Position numbers and translations under genes: made by a program
Source: Bradyrhizobium sp. AUGA SZCCT0283
GTDB taxonomy: Bacteria > Pseudomonadota > Alphaproteobacteria > Rhizobiales > Xanthobacteraceae
Reading direction: 5' to 3'
DNA length: 64,000 nt
Assembly: GCF_018130385.1 (NCBI RefSeq)
Contig: NZ_JAFCLU010000012.1
Coordinates: 124,001-188,000, forward strand
Shown: one piece after another, positions 24,448 through 32,883 of the stretch
How positions within the stretch are numbered: the first letter of the stretch is position 1
Layout of the letters: each line of letters starts with the position of its first letter
The notes under the pieces: model-generated
The model's database searches: none
What the model saw: only the letters and a program-made list of their open reading frames with translations
Told to the model about the DNA's origin: nothing

Positions 24448-24629
24448 GTAACCGGCACACGAAAAGGACGGCGCGCGGATGAGTCGCCGCTTTTTTTCAA
24501 GGGCGCGTTTTGAACCAATCACACACCCGTTACAACAAAGGGATGCCCGGTCATCCCCGGCCGGGAGCCCGCTCCCTCATCCCGTTGCGGAGCGCGGCCG
24601 CGCATTTCCACAACAGGAGTATTTTGCCC

Positions 24630-24881
24630 ATGCTTCGATTGACCGCCCTTGCTGCCACCGCCGGCCTCGCCCTCACTGCGCTCGCCGCGACCAGCCCCGC
24701 CGAAGCCGCCTTTCATCTGATCCGCTGGGAAGGCACCGGCGTCTGCCAGGTCTGGGACCAGAGCATTCCAACCAAGCCGATTCCCTCGAACTACAAGACC
24801 GTCAGCAAACCGGTTCCGACATTTGCCGCTGCGCTCGCGGTGAAGGACGGCATGCTCAAGAAGGGCACCTGCAAGCTGTAA
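24630..24881 (+). CDS. small secreted protein, second of a paralogous pair
   Basis: An 83-residue protein with a signal peptide (cleavage after AEA, about residue 27) and a mature part FHLIRWEGTGVCQVWDQSIP ending KGTCKL. It matches the product of 24102 along its whole length, so the two genes arose by duplication. ATG 24630 follows ACAGGAGT, while the longer in-frame start at 24510 is rejected because its extension lacks any feature. The function is unknown. Confidence 0.8.
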   Translation: MLRLTALAATAGLALTALAATSPAEAAFHLIRWEGTGVCQVWDQSIPTKPIPSNYKTVSKPVPTFAAALAVKDGMLKKGTCKL

Positions 24882-24885
24882 TAGC

Positions 24886-24977
24886 TTCGTAGGGTGGGCA
24901 AAGGCGCACAGCGCCGTGCCCACCTTTCTTTTCTCCCTGCGATGGTGGGCACGCTTGCGCCTTGCCCACCCTACGAA
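24886..24977. repeat. REP-like pair, GTAGGGTGGGCA family
   Basis: TTCGTAGGGTGGGCAAAGGC at 24886 and GCGCCTTGCCCACCCTACGA at about 24957-24976 are inverted copies, enclosing an inner GCGCCGTGCCCACC / GGTGGGCACG pair. It lies just past the second small secreted protein gene and before the SDR gene. Confidence 0.75.
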
Positions 24978-25054
24978 ACCGCCGTCCTACCTCCTTGTAC
25001 GCGCCGGCACGCTTGCTATCCTCCGCCAAAACCAAAAGCAGAGGAAACGCCCCC

Positions 25055-25822
25055 ATGCCCCTTCTCCAGAATCATATCGCCGTCGTCACCGGTGCCGGCT
25101 CCGGCATCGGACGCGCCATCGCGAGCGGTTATGCGCGGGAGGGCGCGCGCGTCGTGCTGCTCGACAGGGACGAGAAGGCGGCGGCTGAAGCGGCGCAGGA
25201 GATCCGCGACGCCGGCGGAGGTGCAGACAGCTTTGCGCTCGATGTCGCCAAACGCGAGGACTGTGTCGCGATGGCGAAACAGATCGCCGACAAGGTCGGG
25301 CAGGTCTCGATCCTCGTCAACAATGCCGGCATCGTCCGCCGCAACGGCATGCTCGGCGCGGCCGATGACGTGATCAAGGATTGGGAAGACATCATCGCGA
25401 TCAACCTCACCGGCGTGTTCAATGTGACGCATGCGTTCCTCGCGCCGTTGCGCGCCAGCAAGGGGCGCATCGTCAATATCGGCTCGATCCAGTCCTTCGT
25501 GCATGTGCGCACGCCGAGTTCGCCGGCCTACACCGCCTCCAAGCACGGCGTGCTCGGCTTCACCAAGGCGCTCGCCGCCGAGCTCGGCAAGGAAGGCGTC
25601 CGCGTCAACGCGATCGGCCCCGGCTTCATCGCGACGCCGCTGAACGCCAACGCCCGCGCCACCAATCCGGAGCTGGTGAAGACGTTCATCGATCACACCC
25701 CGCTGGGGCGCGCCGGCACCGCGGAAGACATCGTGGGCCCCGCGATCTTCCTCGCCTCCGACCTGTCGGCCTACGTCTCCGGATCGATCGTGATGGTCGA
25801 CGGCGGCTATCGGGCGGTGTGA
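25055..25822 (+). CDS. short-chain dehydrogenase/reductase
   Basis: A 255-residue classical SDR, an NAD(P)-dependent oxidoreductase. It has TGAGSGIG at residues 13-20, NNAG near residue 90 and the catalytic Ser/YxxxK set (GSIQSF... AYTASK, near residues 141-159). The C-terminus SGSIVMVDGGYRAV is typical. The aspartate after the second strand (LLDRD) suggests NAD preference. It is followed after 7 bp by a cytochrome P450 gene and probably acts in the same pathway. Confidence 0.93.
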   Translation: MPLLQNHIAVVTGAGSGIGRAIASGYAREGARVVLLDRDEKAAAEAAQEIRDAGGGADSFALDVAKREDCVAMAKQIADKVGQVSILVNNAGIVRRNGMLGAADDVIKDWEDIIAINLTGVFNVTHAFLAPLRASKGRIVNIGSIQSFVHVRTPSSPAYTASKHGVLGFTKALAAELGKEGVRVNAIGPGFIATPLNANARATNPELVKTFIDHTPLGRAGTAEDIVGPAIFLASDLSAYVSGSIVMVDGGYRAV

Positions 25823-25829
25823 GCGCATC

Positions 25830-27002
25830 ATGTCCAACGCCCCGCATTTCGACATCGACGTTCCCTCGTTCTGGGCCGATCCCTACCCCGCGCTGGCGAA
25901 GATGCGGAAGGAGGCGCCGATCGCGTTCGTGCCGCAGCTCGGCTCCACCGTGTTCACCCGGCGCGACGACATCTTCACCCAGGAGAAGCGCATCGACATA
26001 TTCTCCTCGCACCAGCCGAACGGGCTGATGAATGTGCTGATGGGCCACAACATGATGCGCAAGGATGGCGATGCGCACATGACGGAGCGGCAGGCGATGT
26101 TCCCGGCCGTATCGCCGCGCACCGTGCGCGATACCTGGGTCCGGCAATTTCAGGCCCATGCAGACCGCATCCTCGACGAACTCGCGCCGCAAGGCTCTGC
26201 CGATCTCTGCAAGGCGCTGGCGCTGCCGCTGTCGGCCGAATGCCTGAAGGACGTCACCGGGCTGACCAACATGCGCTACCAGGACATGGACGCGTGGTCG
26301 CAGGCGATGATCGACGGCATCGCCAACTACACCGGCAACAAGGCGGTCGAGGCGCGCTGCCATGCCGCCACAGCCGGCATCGATGCCGCGATCGACGACA
26401 TGATCCCGGTGGTGAAGAAGCATCCGAACACCTCGATCCTCAGCGTGCTGCTGGCTTCAGGCCAGAACATGGATAGCATCCGCGCCAACATCAAGCTTGC
26501 GATCTCCGGCGGGCAGAACGAGCCGCGCGACGCGATTGCCGGCGCGACCTGGGCGTTGCTGACGCATCCCGCGCAGCTCGCCCTGGTGCGCGACGGAAAA
26601 GCAAAATGGATCGACGTGTTCGAGGAATATGCGCGCTGGATCGCACCGATCCAGATGTCGCCGCGCCGCGTGGCAAAACCGTGGACCTTCGGCGGCGTCG
26701 ATTTCGAGCCGGAAGACCGCGTGTTCTTCATGTTCGGCTCGGCCAACCGCGACGAGGCCTGCTTTGCCGAACCCGATCGCTTCGACATCACCCGCGACAC
26801 CCAGAAGAGCATCGCCTTCGACGCCGGCCCGCATTATTGCGCCGGCGCGTTCGCCTCCCGCGCCATGGTGGCCGACGTCGCGCTGCCGAGCTTATTCGCG
26901 CGGCTGAAAGGCCTGCGGCTCGACGACAGCGAACCGGTTAGGATCGGCGGCTGGGCGTTTCGCGGATTGCTCAATCTGCCGGTGAGGTGGGATGCAGGCT
27001 GA
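25830..27002 (+). CDS. cytochrome P450
   Basis: A 390-residue soluble bacterial P450. The haem-binding loop FDAGPHYCAGAFASR lies near residues 330-344 and the ExxR motif is EYAR near residue 268. In the I-helix the usual acid-alcohol pair (as in AGxDT) is replaced by SGGQNEPRD, so proton delivery may differ. The redox partner is not encoded nearby. The 7-bp gap to the SDR gene suggests one operon: hydroxylation followed by oxidation of the alcohol. The substrate is unknown. Confidence 0.93.
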   Translation: MSNAPHFDIDVPSFWADPYPALAKMRKEAPIAFVPQLGSTVFTRRDDIFTQEKRIDIFSSHQPNGLMNVLMGHNMMRKDGDAHMTERQAMFPAVSPRTVRDTWVRQFQAHADRILDELAPQGSADLCKALALPLSAECLKDVTGLTNMRYQDMDAWSQAMIDGIANYTGNKAVEARCHAATAGIDAAIDDMIPVVKKHPNTSILSVLLASGQNMDSIRANIKLAISGGQNEPRDAIAGATWALLTHPAQLALVRDGKAKWIDVFEEYARWIAPIQMSPRRVAKPWTFGGVDFEPEDRVFFMFGSANRDEACFAEPDRFDITRDTQKSIAFDAGPHYCAGAFASRAMVADVALPSLFARLKGLRLDDSEPVRIGGWAFRGLLNLPVRWDAG

Positions 27003-27017
27003 TCGTGCGGTGAGCTT

Positions 27018-27431
27018 CTACTGGCGCGGGCATTCCCGGTAGCCGAACCGGTCGATGATCGTGCTGCCCGGAATGGCGTGAAACTCCAGCGTCTCCATGT
27101 AGTGATTGTCGATGAGATACTTGCGCAGTTTCGCATTGTAGGCGCTCAGCATCCGCTGCGTATGGGCGACATGGATATTGCGCTGGCGGTCGTGACCGGC
27201 GTGGAACAATAGCGTCGCGCTGCGCTCGACGCAGACATTGCGCAAGCCCAGAAACAGCGTGCAGTTCGACTGGCAGTGGCCCTTGATGCGAAACAGCTCG
27301 CCGCTGGCATTGGCGCGCTCGATCTCGGGCTGGAAATCCTTGTACCAGCCACCCTTGCTGTACCTTTCGGAGGTGGCTGCAAAAGACGCAGACGAGATCA
27401 GGACGAATGCAAGAACGGCGAGAGCTCGCAT
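27018..27431 (-). CDS. exported protein with ClpP-like cysteine pattern
   Basis: A 137-residue protein with a signal peptide (about residues 1-20, ending SFA). The middle part IKGHCQSNCTLFLGLRNVCV followed by LLFHAG resembles exported ClpP/crotonase-fold-like proteins in which a C-x-x-(A/N)-C-T segment precedes the fold core, but only part of such a domain is present. It is convergent with the P450 gene. The function is unknown; the ATG at 27431 opens the signal peptide. Confidence 0.6.
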   Translation of the reverse strand: MRALAVLAFVLISSASFAATSERYSKGGWYKDFQPEIERANASGELFRIKGHCQSNCTLFLGLRNVCVERSATLLFHAGHDRQRNIHVAHTQRMLSAYNAKLRKYLIDNHYMETLEFHAIPGSTIIDRFGYRECPRQ

Positions 27432-27496
27432 GGCCGACCTGCCCGGTTCATCATGTTTGAGGGAAAATCGCAGCAATCGACGAAGGCGTCACCGCG

Positions 27497-27721
27497 TCAT
27501 CGCGGTGCCTGCCTGCCGTGATCGCCGTTCAGCGGAAGCAGGCGCAGACGTTGAAACGCCCAGCGCATGCCGAGATACCAGAGGTAGCCCGCAATGGTTC
27601 CGCAGATGGTCAGAATGATAATGTTGGCAGGATAGCGCTCGCCGCTCCACCACAGCATTCCGCCGATCCAGAAGATCGTGAAAGCGATGGCGCTCAATTT
27701 CAACCGCTTGGCCTGATCCAT
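27497..27721 (-). CDS. small two-helix membrane protein
   Basis: A 74-residue protein with two hydrophobic segments (about residues 10-27 and 33-52) and a basic C-terminus, so it is probably an inner-membrane protein. The start at ATG 27721 is supported by GGAGG placed 6 bp upstream. I do not recognise the family. Confidence 0.65.
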   Translation of the reverse strand: MDQAKRLKLSAIAFTIFWIGGMLWWSGERYPANIIILTICGTIAGYLWYLGMRWAFQRLRLLPLNGDHGRQAPR

Positions 27722-28013
27722 GGCAGTCCTCCGATGGCCGACATCCGATGCCATCATGAGCGCCACGGCCTCGCCGCACCGTGAGGAGTATCACGCTGCG
27801 CCGGACCGGCGGCTAGGGCGTGAACCCCACAAATGCAGTGAGTATGTCCGCGATGGCAGGAACTCTTGCGGTTCCAGAATTAACCCTCAGCGCGGACATA
27901 AAGCTTAAATAATAAGCTTACCAATGGGCTTCTGTTGCCTGGTTCGTCAGAGCAACTAACCATTTAGCCGCATTTTGCCTGCCCGCTCACATTTTCACCC
28001 AAGGAGCATTGCC
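27722..28013. other. intergenic region
   Basis: About 290 bp between divergent genes. The right part is AT-rich (for example TTAAATAATAAGCTTA at about 27903) and probably holds the promoter of the coiled-coil protein gene at 28014. I see no repeat or gene. Confidence 0.4.
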
Positions 28014-28523
28014 ATGGCGCAGTCAACGAAGCCTCCGATCTTTGATGCGATCGATCTTGAACGCGAGATCGAGGAAGAATTTCGAAAGCTGCCGCAGGAT
28101 CGCGAATCCCAGCCGAGCGATTTCGCGCCGCCTTCCATACGCGCGCCGGATATGGCGATGCCCGACTATGTCGAGCATCGCGACGGGGCCACTGAGATCG
28201 GCAAGCTGTCGGCAGAAGCTGTTGTCCGCGAATATGAAGCTGCGGCGAAAGACATTGAGGCCCTGGGCCTTGAGCTGGTCGAGAACGTCAAGCAATGTGA
28301 GGCCATGAGCCGCGAGGCGCTCGTCGTGATCGAGGAGCTCAAGGAAACCGCGGAGCGATACCGCAAGGAGGCCAAGCGCGTCTTCGTGCAGATTGAGAAC
28401 TATTCGCTGGTGATGGCGGAGGTACGCAAAACCTGTGCTGAAATGAGGGACAAGATTGCAACTCCGGCCACAGTTGAAACCAAGCCAAAGAGAAATGAGC
28501 GCCGAACCACCCAAGAAGGCTGA
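28014..28523 (+). CDS. coiled-coil protein of unknown function
   Basis: A 169-residue, charged, mostly helical protein. Residues of about 70-150 show heptad spacing typical of a coiled coil (EYEAAAKDIEALGLELVENV and onward). The C-terminus is basic. The ATG at 28014 is preceded by AAGGAG. There is no signal peptide or membrane segment. I do not recognise a family. Confidence 0.65.
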   Translation: MAQSTKPPIFDAIDLEREIEEEFRKLPQDRESQPSDFAPPSIRAPDMAMPDYVEHRDGATEIGKLSAEAVVREYEAAAKDIEALGLELVENVKQCEAMSREALVVIEELKETAERYRKEAKRVFVQIENYSLVMAEVRKTCAEMRDKIATPATVETKPKRNERRTTQEG

Positions 28524-28680
28524 GCTCCGAAACTTACCAGTTGCGCCCCAGGCTCCGCAGTAAACAGAGATCCTGTCCGATCACCTCCTCGGAGCGCATT
28601 TGAACGGATGATCTGAAGGTGCGGCGGGGAGCACCACAGGCTCATGCAGGCGTCTATCGCGGCAGCACCGCTTCACAACC

Positions 28681-29142
28681 TTACCACGCAGCCGCCTGCT
28701 TCTTGTTGCGCGGCAGGAATGGCTTGAACGGCCGCTTGATCGCGCCCGCGCAGGCACGGATTACGGTCTTGCCGCCGTCGGTCCAGGTCTGCATGCCCTT
28801 GAGCCTGGCGCTGCGCCGCACGAAGCTGCCGCTGTATTTCGCTGCGTACTCCCGGCCACCGCCTTTCCAGGTGCCCTGAAGATCGATTTTCTGGCCGTCG
28901 ATCGTTCCGGTACCCTGCTCCGCAGCGGGCTCGACGGCCAAGTTGCGCAGCCGCACCACATGACTGTAGCGCGCCGCGCCACCAGTGATCGTGACCTCGA
29001 TGGCCTCACGCATTTTGTCGCTGGTAAACGGCAGCTTGTCGCATACCATCGTGCCGCGATAGGTGGCGTCGACCACTTCCGCTGCCGCAGGTGTGGCCAT
29101 CACCGTCACCGCCGCCAGCACCACATGTCCCACCCGCACCAT
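28681..29142 (-). CDS. exported protein of unknown function
   Basis: A 153-residue protein with a signal peptide (about residues 1-21). The mature part begins VVDATYRGTMVCDKLPFT and contains GTGTIDGQKIDLQGTWKGGG, and two cysteines are present. It looks like a small beta-rich periplasmic protein, but I cannot name the family. ATG 29142 is preceded by AAGGGGGA; the longer in-frame extension is rejected. Confidence 0.65.
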   Translation of the reverse strand: MVRVGHVVLAAVTVMATPAAAEVVDATYRGTMVCDKLPFTSDKMREAIEVTITGGAARYSHVVRLRNLAVEPAAEQGTGTIDGQKIDLQGTWKGGGREYAAKYSGSFVRRSARLKGMQTWTDGGKTVIRACAGAIKRPFKPFLPRNKKQAAAW

Positions 29143-29281
29143 TGCCGTCCCCCTTGTGAATTCTCGTTTCCTTCCGCCGCCACCCGGCTGCGATCGGGTC
29201 GTTTCTTCCGAACAAGCCGCGTGGCAATCCCATGTTGACGACCGGCGCGTCCTGAACGGTATCTTTTGGGTCTTGCGCCCC

Positions 29282-29548
29282 CTAGCCGAACCGCGCCCGC
29301 GAGCGCTCCCTCGCCTTCTCGGCCTCGACCTCGCGGTCGCGCGGCGCGGCGTTGGTCTGCAGCGAGGCCAGCAATCGCCGCGCGCTGTCGGACACTTCGG
29401 AAACCGCGCGGTTGAACGCCTCGGCGTTGGCCTGCGACGGCGAATTGAAGCCGGAGAGTTTTCGCACGAATTGCAGCGCGGAAGCATGGATTTCGGCGTG
29501 CGTGGCCGGGGGATCGAAATTGAACAGGGTCTTGATGTTGCGGCACAT
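29282..29548 (-). CDS. DUF2277 family protein
   Basis: An 88-residue protein matching DUF2277: it starts with MCRNIKTLFNF and contains ALQFVRKLSGF and RRLLASLQT, all conserved in the family. The fold is a small helical domain; no function is established. It lies 139 bp upstream of the exported-protein gene at 28681 on the same strand. Confidence 0.88.
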   Translation of the reverse strand: MCRNIKTLFNFDPPATHAEIHASALQFVRKLSGFNSPSQANAEAFNRAVSEVSDSARRLLASLQTNAAPRDREVEAEKARERSRARFG

Positions 29549-29678
29549 GGCTCTCTCCTCTGCACCCGTCGTCGATCAAGGACGAACGGCCGGTGCAAAA
29601 TCCGACGGCGTGGCCTATTCTGTCATGAATCACACGGCGCGTTCACCCCTGTCGGCACCTGCAAACAGCGAGTTCCCG

Positions 29679-29918
29679 ATGACCCATGTGACCTACAAGA
29701 TCGTCGAACATGACGGCGGCTGGGCCTACACCGTCGACGGCGTGTTCTCCGAACCGTTTCCGAACCGCGCCGCGGCGCTGGCGGCGGCCCGGCGCGCGGC
29801 GGCCGAGCAGCGGGTGCCGGGCCGCACGGAGGTAATCGAATACGAAACCCCGGACGGACGATGGCACTCCGAGACCGCCGCCGGGAATGACCGGCCGGAA
29901 ACCGAAGTCGAGGGCTAG
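29679..29918 (+). CDS. DUF2188-like small protein
   Basis: A 79-residue protein. YKIVEHDGGWAYTVDGVFSE followed by an alanine-rich helix with RRAAAEQR and a C-terminal YETPDGRWHSE strand fits the DUF2188-type domain. The start at ATG 29679 gives the compact domain; an ATG at 29625 is possible but its extension looks non-coding. The function is unknown. Confidence 0.7.
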   Translation: MTHVTYKIVEHDGGWAYTVDGVFSEPFPNRAAALAAARRAAAEQRVPGRTEVIEYETPDGRWHSETAAGNDRPETEVEG

Positions 29919-30011
29919 GTGAAGCCGCGCGCGGCGGCGCTTGGGGGTCATCGCATGAACGAAGCCGTCGCACGCGGCGACCAACGATCGCGCGACCGTG
30001 AAAGGCTTCCG

Positions 30012-30623
30012 ATGATCGACCCGCCCCGCCGCATTGGCCTTGCCTTCGCGCTCATACAGATTTTCGTCGCAGGACTGGCCTCCCCTGGGCTGGCCTGCGC
30101 CTGCTGCACCAATCAGGGGCAGCGGAACGTCGCCACCGTGACGCTGGATTCCGGCAAGCGGCAGGAGGTCGAAAGCCTGCGCTTCGCCAGCAAGGCGACG
30201 CTCTTCACCGGCGAAGGCGATGTCGAAGGCATCGAAGGTATTGCCGCGCCCGCCGGGACCTACACGCTCACCGCCAAATGGCTGGAAGACCGGCTGATGC
30301 TTTCGTTCCGGGACGCGGCCGGGCGCACCGGCACGCTATCGCTGGCCCGTCCCCGCACGGTATCGGTGTTCGAGGTCGATCCGAGGGATCGCCCCGACAA
30401 GGGCCTGGGACCAACGCTCTACAAGGAATGGAAGCTTTCGGCTCCCGCCGCGGGAAGCGGTGTATTTCAGCCGGGTGTCGCACCGCGGCAAATCCTCACG
30501 CTGATCCTGCAGGGCGGCGGCAACAGCTGCACCAGCTCAAGCGATTTTACGCACTGGACGCTGGTGATGCAGGGACCGAAGGCGAACTACACATTGTTCG
30601 GCGACCTGGTGACGGTGAAATAG
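30012..30623 (+). CDS. exported protein of unknown function
   Basis: A 203-residue protein with a signal peptide (about residues 1-28) ending in a cysteine-rich ACACC segment, which may be a metal-binding or lipoprotein-like site. The body is predicted to be beta-rich (TLDSGKRQEVESLRF, then GTYTLTAKWLEDRLMLSF). Two more cysteines may occur near the C-terminus. A start at GTG 29919 is possible, but ATG 30012 opens the signal peptide. I do not recognise the family. Confidence 0.65.
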   Translation: MIDPPRRIGLAFALIQIFVAGLASPGLACACCTNQGQRNVATVTLDSGKRQEVESLRFASKATLFTGEGDVEGIEGIAAPAGTYTLTAKWLEDRLMLSFRDAAGRTGTLSLARPRTVSVFEVDPRDRPDKGLGPTLYKEWKLSAPAAGSGVFQPGVAPRQILTLILQGGGNSCTSSSDFTHWTLVMQGPKANYTLFGDLVTVK

Positions 30624-30632
30624 CCGGTGTGC

Positions 30633-30739
30633 TGGAGCGTTTTCCAGCGAAGTGGAGACCGGTTCGCGCGAAGAAAACGCGTCAAATCAAAAATCTAGGG
30701 CCCCGTTCCGATTCCATCGGAACGGAAAAGGCTCTAGGC
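30633..30739. repeat. interspersed repeat, GGAGCGTTTTCCAGCGAAG family
   Basis: GGAGCGTTTTCCAGCGAAGT is followed by GACCGGTTCGCGCGAAGAAA, CAAATCAAAAATCTAG and a GTTCCGATTCCATCGGAAC palindrome. This order is a very common intergenic repeat in Bradyrhizobium as I recall it. A partial copy in the opposite direction lies at about 41583-41657. Confidence 0.65.
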
Positions 30740-30788
30740 TCCCTGCCAAGCGGTCCGCAAAGACAGCCGCAGCCCCGGGGAGACCATC

Positions 30789-31853
30789 ATGAATTTTCCT
30801 TACGCCGCCTTGTCGGCCGCCGCACTGGCCCTGACCTCCTTCACCGCTTTCGCTGCGGACTATCCCGCGCCGAAACAGGGCGAGTGGATCGCCAGGGATT
30901 TCAAATTCCACACCGGCGAGACGATGCCGGAACTGCGGCTGCACTACACCACGATCGGCGAGCCTACCGGACAGCCGGTGCTGGTGCTGCACGGCTCGGG
31001 CGGCTCGGCCGCCAGCATGCTGACGCCGGGCTTCGGCGGCGAATTGTTCGGCCCCGGCCAGCCACTGGACGCCGCGAAATATTACATCATCATTCCCGAT
31101 AGCGTCGGCCACGGCAAATCATCAAAGCCCTCCGATGGCATGAAGACCGCGTTTCCGAAATATAATTACGAGGACATGGTCGACGCGCAGTATCGCCTGG
31201 TCAAGGAAGGTCTTGGCGTCAAACATCTGCGGCTCGTCATCGGCAATTCGATGGGCGGCATGCACACCTGGATCTGGGGCGGCAAATATCCGCAATTCAT
31301 GGACGCGCTGGTGCCGATGGCGTCGCAGCCGACCGAGATGGCGGCGCGCAACTGGATGCTGCGGCGGATCATGCTGGAGACCATCAGGAACGATCCCGAC
31401 TACAATGGCGGCAATTACACCGCCCAGCCGCGCATGATGAAATACGCCATCAACGCCTATGGCATTGCGACCGGCGGCGGCACGCTGGCCTATCAGGCGC
31501 TGGCGCCGACGGCGGCGAAGGCCGACAAGATGGTCGACGACCGGCTGGCAACCGCCATTACCGCCGATGCCAACGACTTCATCTATCAATGGGAAGCTTC
31601 GCACGATTACAATCCTGCGCCGTCGCTGGAGAAGATCGAAGCCACGTTGCTGTTGATCAATGCCGCCGACGACGAGCGCAATCCGCCGGAAACCGGCGTC
31701 ACGGATGCCGCCATGAAGCGCGTCAAGAACGGCCGCCTGTTCCTGATATCAGCCTCCGGCGAGACGCGCGGCCATCTCACGACCGGCAACGCGAAGTTCT
31801 ACAAGAAGCAGGTGGAAGAATTGCTGCAGACCGCGCCGCAACGGGCGATGTGA
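30789..31853 (+). CDS. exported alpha/beta hydrolase (homoserine O-acetyltransferase-like fold)
   Basis: A 354-residue protein with a signal peptide (ending AFA, about residue 22) and an alpha/beta-hydrolase fold. VLVLHGSGGS holds the oxyanion-hole region, GNSMGGM near residue 154 is the nucleophile elbow, and the late RGH segment (about residue 323) supplies the catalytic His. The body resembles the MetX-like group, but the export signal makes methionine synthesis unlikely; a periplasmic esterase is more likely. Confidence 0.88.
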   Translation: MNFPYAALSAAALALTSFTAFAADYPAPKQGEWIARDFKFHTGETMPELRLHYTTIGEPTGQPVLVLHGSGGSAASMLTPGFGGELFGPGQPLDAAKYYIIIPDSVGHGKSSKPSDGMKTAFPKYNYEDMVDAQYRLVKEGLGVKHLRLVIGNSMGGMHTWIWGGKYPQFMDALVPMASQPTEMAARNWMLRRIMLETIRNDPDYNGGNYTAQPRMMKYAINAYGIATGGGTLAYQALAPTAAKADKMVDDRLATAITADANDFIYQWEASHDYNPAPSLEKIEATLLLINAADDERNPPETGVTDAAMKRVKNGRLFLISASGETRGHLTTGNAKFYKKQVEELLQTAPQRAM

Positions 31854-31873
31854 GCTGGCGTAGCGGGCGCGCG

Positions 31874-32221
31874 ATGTCGGCTAGTGATTTTCGCCGCGCA
31901 GCGCTCGCGCTTCCCGGAGCGGTCGAAGGCGCCCATCAGCGCACCGCCGATTTCCGCGTCGGCAAACGCATCTTCGCCACCCTCGGCTATCCCGACGACG
32001 CCTGGGGCATGGTGAAATTGACACAAGAGCAGCAATCGTTGCTGATCGAGGCCGAGCCGGATATCTTTCGCCCCGTTCCGGGCGGATGGGGCAAGCAGGG
32101 CTACACCAATGTGCGTCTCGCAAAGGCCGATGCGACCACGCTGAAGAGCGCACTCAGCATGGCGTGGAAGAATGTCGCGCCGAAAACGACGGTGAAATCA
32201 GGCAAGAAAACATCGCGCTGA
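31874..32221 (+). CDS. MmcQ/YjbR family protein
   Basis: A 115-residue protein of the MmcQ/YjbR family (DNA-binding-like fold). Typical segments are FRVGKRIFATL near residue 27, WGMVKLT near residue 43 and WGKQGYTNVRLAKAD near residue 72. The function of the family is not established. It follows the hydrolase gene closely (20 bp gap) on the same strand. Confidence 0.85.
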   Translation: MSASDFRRAALALPGAVEGAHQRTADFRVGKRIFATLGYPDDAWGMVKLTQEQQSLLIEAEPDIFRPVPGGWGKQGYTNVRLAKADATTLKSALSMAWKNVAPKTTVKSGKKTSR

Positions 32222-32363
32222 TTTCGCACCGCATCAATTCGCTACCGCCACATCGCTCATTATTTGAGCGTGCATCCGAAAGCCGGCTCCGGTTGAATTG
32301 TCGTCGATACGATTCGTGGGCGAACGCGTTCGCGACGACAAAGGCAGCACAGCGGAGGATCGG

Positions 32364-32717
32364 ATGCGAAGGCTCGCGCAATTCGTTTTGATCGCCTTTC
32401 TGCCAATGCTGGCCGGCGCGGCACTCGCCGTCGACAGGGGCCAGTTCAACCACGTGCCGCCCGATATCCGCGCCTGGTTCAAGAGCGTGATCGCGCCGAA
32501 CGGCGTGCCCTGCTGCGATGAGTCGGACGGACATCGCACCACCTACGACGTTCGCGGCGGCGCCTATTGGGTTCCGATCGAGGGCCAGTGGATGCAGGTG
32601 CCCGAGCGCGCGGTCATTCGCGATCAGGGCAACCCGATCGGCGAAGCCGTGGTGTGGTACGTGCATCACCGCGGCAGCATCATCATCAGCTGCTTCGTGC
32701 CGGCGGACGCGGTTTGA
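32364..32717 (+). CDS. exported protein with CC motif
   Basis: A 117-residue protein with a signal peptide (about residues 1-21, ending ALA). The mature part carries a vicinal cysteine pair (GVPCCDESDGHRTTYDVR) and ends with ISCFVPADAV; a conserved YWVPIEGQW segment lies between. I recall similar proteins in rhizobia but no named family. ATG 32364 is preceded by GGAGGA. Confidence 0.7.
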   Translation: MRRLAQFVLIAFLPMLAGAALAVDRGQFNHVPPDIRAWFKSVIAPNGVPCCDESDGHRTTYDVRGGAYWVPIEGQWMQVPERAVIRDQGNPIGEAVVWYVHHRGSIIISCFVPADAV

Positions 32718-32728
32718 GCGCAAAGCAC

Positions 32729-32803
32729 GTCATTGCGAGCGCAGCGAAGCAATCCATCGTGCGGCACAGAAAGTATGGATTGCTTCGCTGCGCTCGCAAT
32801 GAC
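32729..32803. repeat. perfect 29-nt inverted repeat, GCAGCGAAGCAATCCAT family
   Basis: GTCATTGCGAGCGCAGCGAA with its continuation to CAATCCAT (32729-32757) and the exact reverse complement at 32775-32803 flank a 17-nt loop. It lies just past the exported-protein gene and before the PPOX gene, and could be a terminator. Two variant copies are at 14141 and 59245. Confidence 0.88.
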
Positions 32804-32883
32804 GAAGCTGGAAACCTTCCAGCGTGGGGATGACGCGAAAACTCGGGGATGATAATTTGACCGAAACTGAACGGAGCCGTCCC

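Noticed and set aside
30789..31853. Homoserine O-acetyltransferase (metX)
   Set aside because: The fold is similar, but a signal peptide points to a periplasmic hydrolase rather than methionine synthesis.
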